Assembly (NCBI GenBank): GCA_965206975.1
Contig: OZ242253.1
Location: 682,001-746,000 of the forward strand
Length of the DNA stretch: 64,000 bases
Direction: 5' to 3'
Origin: JAAXGI01 sp965206975
Lineage (GTDB): Bacteria; Gemmatimonadota; Gemmatimonadetes; Longimicrobiales; Gaopeijiaceae
Part shown: positions 48,692 through 58,690 of the stretch, piece after piece
Position numbering within the stretch: position 1 is the stretch's first letter
Layout of the letters: each line of letters begins with the position of its first letter
Made by a program: the position numbers and the translations under genes
Notes under the pieces: generated by a model
Databases searched by the model: none
Seen by the model: only the letters and a program-made list of their open reading frames with translations
What the model was told of the DNA's origin: nothing

Positions 48692-51640
48692 TTACCCCGC
48701 AGCCCCGCTCTCCTCCGGGGGGACGACACCGCGCCGCATCGTATTCTCGGTAATCACCCGGGCCACCATGAACTCCCGCACGTAATCGGAGCCGCCCGCC
48801 TTGCTCCCCGTACCGGAGCGGCGGAAGCCGCCGAAGGGCTGGCGGTGGACCATCGCACCGGTGATCGGGCGGTTCAAATAGAGGTTTCCCACACGGTAGG
48901 CTTCACCTGCCCACCGGATATTCCTGGGATTCCGCGAGTAGAGACCCCCCGTGAGGGCGAACTCCGAGTCGAGTGCGATCTCGAGGGCCTCCTCGAACGA
49001 ATGGCTTCGGAATACGACGAGGAGAGGGCCAAACACCTCCTCGCGGGCGAGCCTCGAGCCTCGATGCACGTCCTCGAAGGCGTGGGGGACCACATAGTGG
49101 CCCTCCCCTCGAGGGAGGCGTCCCTTTGCCAGGATGCGCCCCTCGGCATACCCGAGCGCGATATACCCCTCGATGCGTTCCCGCGCCTCCCGGGAGATGA
49201 CGGGCGGGACAACCGTATACGGATCGTCGGGCGGGCCCACCGGAAGACTCAGGACGGCGTGCCGGAGACGTTCCCGAAACTCCCCGTATGCGCTTCCAAC
49301 CACGATGACGCGGCTCGCCGCACTGCACTTCTGTCCCGCGTACCCGAAGGCTGAATGCACCACGCCGTCCACGGCGAGATCCAGATCCGCATCCTCGTCG
49401 ACGATGATCGCATTCTTCCCACCGAGCTCGGCGATGAGCTTCTTCGGCCCGCGCTGGCCCTGCCGGACTTCCGCGGCCGCTCTCGCGATCGCGAACCCCG
49501 TCTCCGTCCCCCCCGTAAAGGCGATCATGTCGATCTCGGGGTGCTCGACGATCCGCCGCCCGGTCTCGGGGCCCAAGCCGGGGAGGCAATGGAAAACGCC
49601 CGTCGGAACGCCGGCCTTGTCGAGTATCGAAGCGAGACGGCTCGCGATGATCGGCGACTCCTCCGCGGGCTTGAGCAGAACGGCGTTCCCGGCTGCGAGC
49701 GCCGCGCCTGTCATCCCGCCGATGATGGCAAGAGGAAAGTTCCACGGTCCGATCACGGCAACGACGCCTCGCGCCTCGAGAAGCAAGCGATTCGTCTCCC
49801 CTGGGACCGTCGTGAGGTCCCTCTCTTCCCCAAGGCGTTCCGCCTCGCCCGCGTAGAAGCGGAGGAAGTCGATTGCCTCCGTCACGTCACCGTCCGCCTC
49901 CCGCCACGGCTTTGCGCTCTCGAAGACCATCGTGGCCGCGAGATCCAGGCGCGCGTCGCCGATCAGCTCCGCCGCCCTCCTGAGTACGCGCGCCCGCTCC
50001 CAGGGCGACGTGTCCCGCCAGCGGGGGAACGCTCTCGCTCCGGCGGAAACGGCGGCGTCCACCTCCTCTCTCCCTGCGCTGGCGACGCGCCCCATCACCC
50101 TCAAGGGCTCGCCCGGAGGATGGACCTCGAGCGAGCCCGCCGGCGCGGGATCCTTCCTCCCGTCGATGAAGAGCGGGTAGCTCTGTCCGAAGGCCGCCCG
50201 CGCCTGGCGGATCGCCCCCTCCATCTCCCGCCGGACCTCCGCCCGGTAGAACTCGAGCGCGGGGTGGTTTCGAAACGCTCCCGCAGGCGCCGGATCCGGA
50301 GCCTCCGAGGGATCCGGCCGCTCGAGCGACTCCTCCGGCGGCGTCGCCTCATGCTTCTGGACGAGCCAGGACTCGTTCGAAGTGTTCTCGAGGAGCCGCC
50401 GGACGAGGTAGCCCATCCCGGGGATGATCTCCCCGGCCGGTACGTAGACCCGAGTCCGGTATCCCATCCCGGCCACCGCACGCCGAAGGCCCTTCGCCAT
50501 CCCATGGAGGACCTGGAATTCGACGTCCTCCCTCGGAACCCCCGCGCGCTCCGAGCGGATCATCGCCTGCGCGATGCTCCGCGGATTATGCGTCGCGAAG
50601 GCCGGTTTCAAGTGGGGATAGGCGGCGACGAGGGCCTCGGAACACCGTTCGAAGTTGAGGTCCGTAGCCGCCTTCTCCCGGAACACGGGGACCGGATGGC
50701 CATTCTGACGGGCGACGACGACCTCCTCGTCGAAGTAGGCGCCCTTCACGAGCCGGATCGTGAGCGGGGCCTTGCGCTCCCGGGCGAGTTCCTTCAGCCG
50801 CTCGACCTCCTCGAGGGAATCGCGCAGGTACGCCTGGATGACGATCCCGAAGTCGGGCCCGTCCCGGATCCCCTCCTCCCGGAGGAGGCGGGCGAAGACA
50901 CCGGTCGTCAGATCCTTGTACCGGTACTGCTCCACGTCGATGTTCACAAACGCACCGACCTCTCGCGCCGACTTCGCCACGGCGAGTAGGCGCCCCCGGA
51001 GGCTCTCGTAAGTCCGGGCGGGAGCGGCCGGCTCGAAGTGGGGGGTGAGCGCCGAGAGCTTGACAGAGAGGTTCGGCCTGCGGACCTCCGCCGGACCCTT
51101 CCACCCGGACGCACCCTGAAGCGTCTCGAGGACGTCGAGGTACCGGTCCCGGTACCCGTCGGCCTCCGCATCCGACAGGGTGGCCTCTCCGAGGAGATCG
51201 ATCGTGTAGGCGATTCCCTCGCTCACGAGACTGCGGAGGCGCGGGAGCACCTCGTCCGGGGTCCCGCCCACGATGAAGCGTTCGGCCATCGCGAAGACGC
51301 CCTCCCGGACCACCCGGGAGAGGACGGGCCGAAAGGGGCGGCGCTCGCCCACCGCCGAGCCGAGCCGCACGGCGCCGGAAGCCTCCGTCCGGAAGTACTG
51401 CCGGACGTGGTCGGCAACCGCCCGGTTCGAGCGGAGGGAGGGGAGCACGTCCACGAAGTGGAGCAGCTTTACCCGAAAGTCGGGGTCGCGGGTGGCCCAA
51501 TCCATGAGCCGCTCCTGCCACCACGCCGGGCTCATGGCAATGAGTGGCTCCGGATCGATTCCCGCGAGGAGCTCTCGCCCGCGCTCGCGGATTGCGGGCT
51601 CAAGCCTATCGGCGGCCGAACGGAAGGATTCGAGACTCAC
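48692..51640 (-). CDS. putA: Bifunctional proline dehydrogenase / delta-1-pyrroline-5-carboxylate dehydrogenase
   Basis: Converts proline to glutamate in two steps. GTG 51640 gives 982 residues (VSLESFRSAADRLEPAIRE). The FAD PRODH barrel covers about 100-440 with NLSVKLSALTPHFEPA, NIDVEQYRYKDLT, RLVKGAYFDEEV and YVPAGEIIPGMGYLVRRLLEN. The aldehyde dehydrogenase half covers about 480-980 with VVAVIGPWNFPLAIIG, FTGGTETGFAI, ELGGKNAIIVDEDADLD and the catalytic Cys in AGQKCSAASRVI. No N-terminal DNA-binding domain, so it is not a self-repressor. With rocD it forms an ornithine/proline-to-glutamate route. Confidence 0.95.
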   Translation of the reverse strand: MSLESFRSAADRLEPAIRERGRELLAGIDPEPLIAMSPAWWQERLMDWATRDPDFRVKLLHFVDVLPSLRSNRAVADHVRQYFRTEASGAVRLGSAVGERRPFRPVLSRVVREGVFAMAERFIVGGTPDEVLPRLRSLVSEGIAYTIDLLGEATLSDAEADGYRDRYLDVLETLQGASGWKGPAEVRRPNLSVKLSALTPHFEPAAPARTYESLRGRLLAVAKSAREVGAFVNIDVEQYRYKDLTTGVFARLLREEGIRDGPDFGIVIQAYLRDSLEEVERLKELARERKAPLTIRLVKGAYFDEEVVVARQNGHPVPVFREKAATDLNFERCSEALVAAYPHLKPAFATHNPRSIAQAMIRSERAGVPREDVEFQVLHGMAKGLRRAVAGMGYRTRVYVPAGEIIPGMGYLVRRLLENTSNESWLVQKHEATPPEESLERPDPSEAPDPAPAGAFRNHPALEFYRAEVRREMEGAIRQARAAFGQSYPLFIDGRKDPAPAGSLEVHPPGEPLRVMGRVASAGREEVDAAVSAGARAFPRWRDTSPWERARVLRRAAELIGDARLDLAATMVFESAKPWREADGDVTEAIDFLRFYAGEAERLGEERDLTTVPGETNRLLLEARGVVAVIGPWNFPLAIIGGMTGAALAAGNAVLLKPAEESPIIASRLASILDKAGVPTGVFHCLPGLGPETGRRIVEHPEIDMIAFTGGTETGFAIARAAAEVRQGQRGPKKLIAELGGKNAIIVDEDADLDLAVDGVVHSAFGYAGQKCSAASRVIVVGSAYGEFRERLRHAVLSLPVGPPDDPYTVVPPVISREARERIEGYIALGYAEGRILAKGRLPRGEGHYVVPHAFEDVHRGSRLAREEVFGPLLVVFRSHSFEEALEIALDSEFALTGGLYSRNPRNIRWAGEAYRVGNLYLNRPITGAMVHRQPFGGFRRSGTGSKAGGSDYVREFMVARVITENTMRRGVVPPEESGAAG

Positions 51641-51724
51641 GCGAGAACGGTAGGGGATTCTCCGGGGGATGCAATGAGGACCGCCTCGGCTTGGCACGCT
51701 CTCCGCTGGTTCATCGCCGCAGCC

Positions 51725-52549
51725 TCACCCGGGAACGACGGCCACGATCCTGAGGGGGCCACCGCTTCCCCCCTCGATCTTCATCGGAAGCGCGACGACG
51801 AAGCTTCCCGTCGGGGGAAGCGACTCGAGGTTCGCGAGGTTCTCGAAACCGACGATGTCCTCGGAATACAGAATCACGTGGGAACGGAAGTCGGCAGACT
51901 GTCCGTAGTCGATACTCGGGGTGTCAATCCCGACGGAGACGACCTCGCGGTTCTCGACGAGCCAGCGGGCCGCCTCAGGATCAAGCCCGGGGAAGTGGAG
52001 CTCGGCGACGGCCTCTGGGCCCGTACGCTCCGTCCCCAGGTACCGGGCACGGTCGCTCCACCTCGTGCTCCACCCCGTTCGAATCAGGAGAATCGCCCGG
52101 CGCGGGAGTTCGCCGTGCTCCGCCTCCCACACGGTCAGGTCCTCGACGGTGACCTGATAGTCCTCGTCCGCCCTGTCGGAAACATCCAGAACGGCGGCCG
52201 CCCCGATCAGGCTCGACAGCGGAATCTCGTCGTTCGTCCACCTGCCCTCGGCGAAGTGGATCGGCGCGTCCAAGTGCGTGCCGCCGTGCTCCGCCGACTG
52301 GAAGTCGTAGGAGGCGTAGAACCATCCGCCCTCCGTGAGGCCAAAGGCCTGCTCGTTGAGCACAAAGCCCGTCGTGTCCGTGGGCCAGTAGATCGTCGAC
52401 GCCGAGAACGGGTGCGTGAGGTCGACCCACCGACCCCCGGTCCCGTCGAAGATGGCGGCGAAGTCCGGCCCGGCAGGCTCGCACCCGGGGAGGAACTGTG
52501 CCATCACGACCGAGCAGACGAGCGGGAGGCGGAGACGGGTTCGCGTCAT
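51725..52549 (-). CDS. Cyclase-family lipoprotein (kynurenine-formamidase-like)
   Basis: 274 residues. ATG 52549 with CAGGAG upstream gives a lipoprotein signal ending LPGC. The cyclase/KynB-type metal site HGGTHLDAPIHF is visible, with RWVDLTHPFSASTIYWPTD, LIRTGWSTRW and VVSVGIDTPSIDYG. Members hydrolyse amides or esters including N-formylkynurenine. Lipidation suggests a periplasmic or surface role. No kynurenine genes are near, so the substrate is unknown. Confidence 0.88.
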   Translation of the reverse strand: MTRTRLRLPLVCSVVMAQFLPGCEPAGPDFAAIFDGTGGRWVDLTHPFSASTIYWPTDTTGFVLNEQAFGLTEGGWFYASYDFQSAEHGGTHLDAPIHFAEGRWTNDEIPLSSLIGAAAVLDVSDRADEDYQVTVEDLTVWEAEHGELPRRAILLIRTGWSTRWSDRARYLGTERTGPEAVAELHFPGLDPEAARWLVENREVVSVGIDTPSIDYGQSADFRSHVILYSEDIVGFENLANLESLPPTGSFVVALPMKIEGGSGGPLRIVAVVPG

Positions 52550-52985
52550 CGTGACTCCTGACCGTTCGGGGTTCGTGGAGGTCGAGTCCGGGTCGCCGGT
52601 CGCCCTCGCCACCTCGTGGACTCTCCGGCACCCGGGCCCCGGTCCTGGGATCACAGCGGTCACGCAAGGCAGGGACCGGTGAGGCCCTGACACCGGAAGT
52701 TGCGGCCTTCACGCCTCGCTGGCGAGGGCGCCGTTCGTGTAGCCTCGCCTCGAGAGGCCAGAGCGCCGAGTCCGAGCCAACGGACGCCCCGCTCCAGCCG
52801 GTACGCTCGCCTCCGCGGGCGCCGAACACGAACCGAACGGGTGATGTGCTACCAGGCCGGACAGCCTCACTTGCTCCCTGCACGCGGCCCGCCTCTCTCG
52901 CGGGACCGCGCCCCGCGCGCCACATTCCGAGTGTCCAAGACGGCGACGCCCCCGCTCCAACCCTCGACTTCCCCGTAACCTACGC
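52550..52985. other. Non-coding stretch between the cyclase and M14 peptidase genes
   Basis: Divergent intergenic region of about 436 bp. No credible gene seen; it should hold the promoters of both flanking genes. I found no convincing palindrome of the CTAC-N6-GTAG type. Confidence 0.45.
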
Positions 52986-54074
52986 GTGTCTGATCACCCG
53001 GCCATGGCCCCGCCGACTCCCGATCCCTTCGAGTCGGAGCGGTTCCAGGCTCTGATCGAGACCCCGCGGGTTTCGCACGCGGAGGGCCGGATCCTCGGCC
53101 ACTCGCGGGAAGGACGGCCGGTCTGCGGCTTTCGGTTCGGGAAGGGCCGGGAGGCCGTGAGCCTCCTCGGCGGGTGCCACGCGGACGAACCGGTCGGCCC
53201 GCGCCTCCTTCGGCACCTCGCTGCGTACCTCCGCCACCTCCCCCCAGGCGATCCTTGGATCCGAAGCTACGAATGGTGGATCGTCCCCCACATCAACCCC
53301 GACGGCGAGCAGCGAAACGCCGGGTGGGCGGATGATGATGCGGAGAAGTACGACCTCGGCCGGTACCTAAGAGACGCGCGGAGAGAGCCGCCCGGGGAAG
53401 ACATCGAGTTCGGGTTTCCCCGGGGGACCGACGACGATAGCGCCCGGCCGGAGAACCGTGCCGTCTACGAGTGGTGGAGAACGTGCGGGCGACCCTTCGC
53501 GCTCCACGCCTCCCTCCACGGCACCGCCTTTGCCGCCGGCCCCTGGTTTCTCGTCGAGCCCGCGTGGCGGGACCGTTACGCGCCCCTCCGGGACCGGTGC
53601 GTCGATGCCGTGAGCCGTCTCGGCTATACGCTCCACGACGTGGAACGCCAGGGAGAGAAGGGCTTCGTCCGCCTCGAGCGGGGCTTCTCCACGCGGCCGG
53701 ACTCCGTCTCGATGCGCGAGTACTTCATAGCCCTCGGGGACACGCGGACCGCTTCGCTCTTCCGGCCGAGCTCGATGGAAACGATGCGCTCGCTCGGCGG
53801 TGATCCGCTCACCCTCGTATCCGAGATGCCGCTCTTCATCACACCCGGAGTGGGCGAAGTGCTCGGACCGCCGGACCCCGTCCTCCTCGCGTGGAGGGAA
53901 CGGCTCGCCCGGTGGAAGGCCCGGGTGCACGGGGGCGAGGACCCATCGGCAATCGGCGAACGCGCCGAAGCCGACCGCCTCGCCGCCATGTCCGTCGTGG
54001 ACCAGATGCGCCTTCAATGGACGCTCGTTCGGGCGGGCCAGGCCCTCGCCTGCGGCGGGGAGCTCAGTGTGTAA
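52986..54074 (+). CDS. M14-family zinc carboxypeptidase-like protein
   Basis: 362 residues, no signal peptide. The zinc motif HxxE is in LLGGCHADEPVGP and the third ligand in ALHASLHGTAFA; an intervening WWIVPHINPDGEQRN is typical of M14. The catalytic Glu region is less clear (FIALGDTRTASLFRPS). So it is an M14 metallopeptidase, perhaps of the cytosolic peptidoglycan- or peptide-recycling kind; the substrate is not predictable. ATG 52986 is the first available (a later M at 53004 is possible). Confidence 0.85.
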   Translation: MSDHPAMAPPTPDPFESERFQALIETPRVSHAEGRILGHSREGRPVCGFRFGKGREAVSLLGGCHADEPVGPRLLRHLAAYLRHLPPGDPWIRSYEWWIVPHINPDGEQRNAGWADDDAEKYDLGRYLRDARREPPGEDIEFGFPRGTDDDSARPENRAVYEWWRTCGRPFALHASLHGTAFAAGPWFLVEPAWRDRYAPLRDRCVDAVSRLGYTLHDVERQGEKGFVRLERGFSTRPDSVSMREYFIALGDTRTASLFRPSSMETMRSLGGDPLTLVSEMPLFITPGVGEVLGPPDPVLLAWRERLARWKARVHGGEDPSAIGERAEADRLAAMSVVDQMRLQWTLVRAGQALACGGELSV

Positions 54075-54095
54075 GCATCGCGCTCCCCACCGCGC

Positions 54096-55417
54096 TTACG
54101 AGGCCCAGGAGAAGTCGGTGATCCCCCCCTCCCTCAACCTTCCCGGCGTGACGGCGTGGGACGGGAGTAAGCGAGGGGAGGGGGTGCCCCACCCGCTCCC
54201 CTCCCTCTGCACCCGACGCCCGGCGGCAGCCCCGCTACATCGGGCCGGCGGGCGCAGTTCAGTATTCGTGAACTTCTGGGCGCGAGCCCCCACATTCAAC
54301 GCGGCCGTATAGAGGTTGCCGTCTGGGTCCGAGACCATGTCGTGCAGGACGTAGAACTCCCCGGGCCGGTCCCCGACACGCCCGAAACGGCTGAGAGGCC
54401 GCAGCGACTCCCTTTCGAGCACGATGACCTGCTGGTTGCTTCGCTCCGCGACGAAGAGGTAGCGCTGCTCGGGATCGGGCGAGAACGCCGTCCGGCTCAC
54501 CGGCTGGTGTGCGGTCGCCACGTTCTCGATCAGCTCGGCGACGGGCCGGCCGTGCGCCGTCTCGCCCACGCACTCCGCGGTCGCCCCCGGATCCGGCTCC
54601 GTGCGACCCATCATGAGCTGCGTGACGTATTCGCCCTCGATGGAGAAGACCTACAGGCGCATCCCGGCCCTTTCGGAGACGTAGACCTGTCCGTCATTCG
54701 AGACCCTGACGCCGTGGACGAGGTCGAAGTGCTCGGGGCTCGACCCATCCGGCACCTCCCCTTCCACGCGGTCGGTCGGCGGATTCCCGAACGCGTCCCA
54801 CAACTCCCCGGTCTCCGCATCGAAGACGATCACTCGCCAATTCCCGTAACCGTCCGCGACGAAGAACTCATTCGTCGGAGGATACACGTAGACGTCGGCC
54901 GGCCGATTCACGTTCCCGGTGTCCGTGTTCCCTCCGCTCTGGTTCGCGCGGCCGATCTGCATCACGAACTCGCCTTCCGTGGTGAACTTCAGGAGCTGAT
55001 CGTCCCCCTGCCCGCTTCCGGTGATCCAGACGAACCCGTCGTGATCCACGAAAATCCCGTGCTCCGTACCCGGCCACTCGTAGCCGTCGCCCTCCCCTTC
55101 CCACCCCTGAATGAAGTTGCCCTCCGTATCGAACACCATCACGGGAGGGGCCGCGCGGTCCGCCAGCTCCTCCGGGACGGTCCGCGGACGGTGCAACACC
55201 CAGATGTTGTTGTCCGCGTCGATGGAGAGCCCGAGGTGATACCGAACACCCAGTCGTTCGGAATCATGGGCCAGATGGGGCCCACCTCGAACGTCGGCGC
55301 GATCATCGCGGCAGCGGTCCCGACCGCGTCCGGTCCGGACCCGTTCCCCACGTCCCCGCATCCGGAAAACGTGGCGGCAACGGCGAAGATGGCGAAGAAG
55401 CGTCGAAATCTCGGCAC
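54096..55417 (-). pseudogene. NHL-repeat beta-propeller lipoprotein, frameshifted and interrupted by an amber codon
   Basis: A surface-type six-bladed propeller. GTG 55417, with GAGGAG upstream, gives a lipoprotein signal (VPRFRRFFAIFAVAATFSGC) and then MIAPTFEVGPIWPMIPNDWV. The reading leaves frame at about 55232-55243 (one base lost) and continues LGLSIDADNNIWVLHRPRTV and VMVFDTEGNFIQGWEGEG in another frame. It then meets TAG at 54651-54653 after RAGMRL, followed in the same frame by VFSIEGEYVTQL and YLFVAERSNQQVIVLER. Gln (CAG) is the usual residue at that place. Repeats are of type DxxGxVW. Two lesions make a pseudogene likely. The exact 3' end is uncertain. Confidence 0.8.
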
Positions 55418-55665
55418 CTGATCTCCTCGGTACTTGGGGGTCGGCGGGGGGGTCGGGACACCGCGTAGTAGACGCCTCGCGAAGAGGAGGCCATAGCCGA
55501 AGCGGAGGGAACCCGCGCCCACGCCGGGGGGGCAGGCGTGAAGCGCCTGCCTCTCGGGGAGATGCGGGGTGGAACGATCACGGTCCCCCGACAGTTACAG
55601 TGCAGGGTATTGCCCGGAGTCGCGGAGCGCGCTCCGGGCGGAGTCCCCGGCCGAGGAGCCGGACG

Positions 55666-56904
55666 ATGACGAGGGAAGGCGCCACCCGACGCGACAAGAG
55701 CCGCCAACCGCCACCTGCCCCCCGCGGCAGGGAGGCAGGCGCCGTCCGCTCGACGAGGCTTCTCGCCGGGACGGTCCTTCTCCACCTCGTGGTCGCCGTG
55801 GCGGGATGCGGAACGGACGACAGCACGCGCCCGGCCTCGATCGAGCTCCTGTTCCAACTACAGACGATCGGGATCAACCCGGACACTGACGGCTACACGT
55901 TGACGCTGAACGGCGGCACGCCGATCCCGCTCCCGACGAATGGCGAGACGAGCATTCCGAACACCCCCGTGACGAACCAGGAGTACGAGATCGGGGGACT
56001 CGCTGCCAACTGCCGCCTCGTGACCCATTCCCCCACGGGGATCCTGCAGTTCTCGAGGGACGACTCGACGTACCAGATCGTGGTCCTCTGCCTCCAGCAG
56101 GACCCCGGGAGCCTCCTCTACACCAGCGCCGGCGTCCAGCTCAGGCGCCGGAACGCCTACGGCGGGAGCCTTGAGATCCTCCCCTTCGAAGCGAGTAGCG
56201 TGGCCGCGACACCCGACGGGTCACGGATGGCCTTCGGGCAGTACCAGGACATCTGGACGGCGAATATCGACGGGTCGGGAGACGGGAACGTGACGAACAC
56301 CATCGGGATCCTGGAAGAACGGCCCGACTGGTCCCCCGACGGGTCCCGGATCGTCTTCGAGCGATCCGACCCCGGGGGAACGGGCGAGACAGACATCTAC
56401 GTGATGGACACCGACGGCTCGAATGCGGTGAACCTCACCCCCGGCACGGACGCCTCGAGCGAGGCCGAACCCGCGTGGTCGAGGGACGGGAGCCGGATCG
56501 TCTTCCAGTCGGACCGGAGTGAGGCCCCGGGACTCTACACGATCGCCCCGGGCGGGGGTGATCTCACCCGGCTGACGGAGGGACCGGTCGACGTGAACCC
56601 CCGGTGGTCTCCCGACGGGGGCCACATCGCCTTCGGACGCTACCTGGACCCGGACGCGGGCGGGACCAACTTCGAGCTCTTCACGATCGGGGCGGACGGC
56701 AGCGGCCTCACGCAGCTGACCGACAACGGCGACTACAGCACGACTGACGCGGATTGGTCCCCCGACGGGCGGTGGATGGTGATCGCGAGCCGGCCCCTCT
56801 CGGGGAGCGGGCTCTACGACCTCTACTCGATGAGCCCGGACGGGAGGGACATCGTCCGGCTCACCCTCCTTGAGGGGGCGGGCCTGCCGCGCTGGATCCC
56901 TTAG
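55666..56904 (+). CDS. TolB-like PD40 beta-propeller lipoprotein
   Basis: 412 residues. ATG 55666 with GAGGAG upstream; lipoprotein signal LLAGTVLLHLVVAVAGC. The N-terminal domain (about 50-140) is unassigned. From about 170 there are PD40/WD40-like repeats: WSPDGSRIVFERS, WSRDGSRIVFQSD, WSPDGGHIAFGRY, WSPDGRWMVIASR, each followed by an IYVMDTDGS-type strand. TolB-like propellers bind partner proteins in the envelope. Divergent from the damaged NHL gene. Confidence 0.85.
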   Translation: MTREGATRRDKSRQPPPAPRGREAGAVRSTRLLAGTVLLHLVVAVAGCGTDDSTRPASIELLFQLQTIGINPDTDGYTLTLNGGTPIPLPTNGETSIPNTPVTNQEYEIGGLAANCRLVTHSPTGILQFSRDDSTYQIVVLCLQQDPGSLLYTSAGVQLRRRNAYGGSLEILPFEASSVAATPDGSRMAFGQYQDIWTANIDGSGDGNVTNTIGILEERPDWSPDGSRIVFERSDPGGTGETDIYVMDTDGSNAVNLTPGTDASSEAEPAWSRDGSRIVFQSDRSEAPGLYTIAPGGGDLTRLTEGPVDVNPRWSPDGGHIAFGRYLDPDAGGTNFELFTIGADGSGLTQLTDNGDYSTTDADWSPDGRWMVIASRPLSGSGLYDLYSMSPDGRDIVRLTLLEGAGLPRWIP

Positions 56905-56994
56905 CCCCGGGCGCGCGCGGTCCCTCCGTCGCGCCGGGGGCCGGGGAACGGTCCGGAGGAATCGGCATCCCCGCCCCGCCCTGCGGTCCACGTA

Positions 56995-57768
56995 TCAGTG
57001 CATCATCGCGTAGACGATGTAGTTGACCCCCAGGCGGAAGGCGTCGTTCGTCGGATCGACCGGGAAGACCCCTTCCGGCGACCACTCCCAGTACTCGGCC
57101 AAGTCCGAATTGTGGTTCGCGAGGACCATGATCCGCCTCGTCGGGTCGTTCCCCTCGAAGATTGCCTGGTAGCTCGGGATCACGCGGACGAAGGGGTGAG
57201 GCACGTAGATGTCATCCACCCGGAAGTAGCTCCGAAAGATCGGATGGGATTCGTCGATCTCGATCCAGCGGTGCCCGGGAAGGGCCCGGCCGACCTCGGC
57301 CGCCATGTTGTCCCACTGCTCGAGCTCGAAGTCGTCGAAGATGAGAAAGCCGCCCTTCAGGAGATACGCCCTCAGGTTCGCGATCCCCTCCTCCGTCGCC
57401 CGCCAGAATCCCGGCTCGGACATGTAGAGGATCGGATGCTCGAAGATCCGCGGGTCCTCGAGATCGAGGACGTTGCTCCCCTCGGTGTTCGGGTCCACCC
57501 CCGTATACCGCTCGAGGATGAACTGCATGTTCCGGTCCGCATTCGGATAGTCGTGATTCCACGCGGAGCTCCATCCCCACCCGAACCCCGCGCCACCCGC
57601 CGGCCCGTAGCGGAGACGGGTGAAGGTGAACTTGCCGTTGTAGGGGACCTGGTAGAGCGCGTCCTGCAGCGGGGTGCGGGAGGACGCCTCGGGAGCAATC
57701 ACCCCCGGGAGCGGGACGGCGAGGAGGGCTGCACCGAGGAGAGCGGCGGGCTTGAGGGGATGGAGCAT
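56995..57768 (-). CDS. DUF4159 protein
   Basis: 257 residues, exported. Signal peptide MLHPLKPAALLGAALLAVPL, then PGVIAPEASS. The DUF4159 core is present: FTFTRLRYGPAG, WNHDYPNADRNMQFILERYT, LYMSEPGFWRATEEGIANLR and LLKGGFLIFDDFE. The family is common near bat and other VWA-domain operons in related bacteria; its function is unknown. Convergent with the PD40 propeller gene. Confidence 0.88.
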   Translation of the reverse strand: MLHPLKPAALLGAALLAVPLPGVIAPEASSRTPLQDALYQVPYNGKFTFTRLRYGPAGGAGFGWGWSSAWNHDYPNADRNMQFILERYTGVDPNTEGSNVLDLEDPRIFEHPILYMSEPGFWRATEEGIANLRAYLLKGGFLIFDDFELEQWDNMAAEVGRALPGHRWIEIDESHPIFRSYFRVDDIYVPHPFVRVIPSYQAIFEGNDPTRRIMVLANHNSDLAEYWEWSPEGVFPVDPTNDAFRLGVNYIVYAMMH

Positions 57769-57886
57769 GCCCCCACTCTACGCAGCCGAAGGCCTGAAGG
57801 CGAGTCGCAGGCAGGTAGGCGGTCACGGTCACTGGCCCGAGAGAGCCCGGCTGGTTTATCTTTCGGGTTTACGACAAACCCGGGAC

Positions 57887-58591
57887 ATGGACATGCGACT
57901 AACCACCACAGGAATGCGCCTGTTCCTCCTCGGCACCACCTTCGGTTGCCAACAGGGCGGATCCGTTGCGCTCGAGAGCGACGACGAGAAGGCAAGCTAC
58001 GCTATCGGCTACGATCTCGGACAGAATCTCGTCGTGGCCCGCAACCACTTGGATCTCGGAGCTCTCGAGGCCGGGATCGAGGACGCGCTCGCCGACCGCG
58101 AACAGCGGCTCTCGGCCGAAGAGGTACAGACCGTCATGGCCGCGTTCAACGAGACGATCCGCACGGAGATGGAGGAGGAGAACGTGGCTGAAACCGCCCG
58201 AAACCTGGAAGAAGGGGCCGCGTACCTGGCCGAGAACGAGGCGCGGGACGGGGTCACGACGACCGCGAGCGGACTCCAGTACGAGGTGCTCCGCGAGGGC
58301 GACGGGGCACGCCTAGCCCCGACGGATCGAGCGAGGATCCACTACCGCGGCACCCTGATCGACGGGACCGAATTCGACAGCTCGCACGCGCGCGACGAGC
58401 CGGCGACCTTCGGGGTCTCCGATGTGATACCGGGCTTCTCCGAGGGACTTCAGCTCATGTCCGTCGGGAGCCACTACCGATTCGTCATCCCGAGCGATAT
58501 CGGGTACGGCCCCCGGGGCGCGGCGCCCGACATCGGACCGAACGCAACGCTCATCTTCGAGGTGGAGCTCCTCGACATCCCGAGCTCCTAG
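57887..58591 (+). CDS. FKBP-type peptidyl-prolyl cis-trans isomerase lipoprotein
   Basis: 234 residues. ATG 57887 gives an unusually short lipoprotein-type signal MDMRLTTTGMRLFLLGTTFG with Cys following. An FKBP N-terminal helical dimerisation domain (DDEKASYAIGYDLGQNLV) precedes the C-terminal catalytic domain: TASGLQYEVLREGDG, ARIHYRGTLIDGTEFDSS, VIPGFSEGLQLMSVG and the last strand TLIFEVELLDI. Like FkpA/Mip it should assist folding of envelope proteins. Confidence 0.9.
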   Translation: MDMRLTTTGMRLFLLGTTFGCQQGGSVALESDDEKASYAIGYDLGQNLVVARNHLDLGALEAGIEDALADREQRLSAEEVQTVMAAFNETIRTEMEEENVAETARNLEEGAAYLAENEARDGVTTTASGLQYEVLREGDGARLAPTDRARIHYRGTLIDGTEFDSSHARDEPATFGVSDVIPGFSEGLQLMSVGSHYRFVIPSDIGYGPRGAAPDIGPNATLIFEVELLDIPSS

Positions 58592-58690
58592 GCCGCCTCC
58601 GGGGCGGGCCCAATTGGCCGGGCCGGACCCCGCGGGCCTCCCGCCCTCACAAACGACGCCACCAGCCGAGGGGCGCCCCGGCGACCCGCG

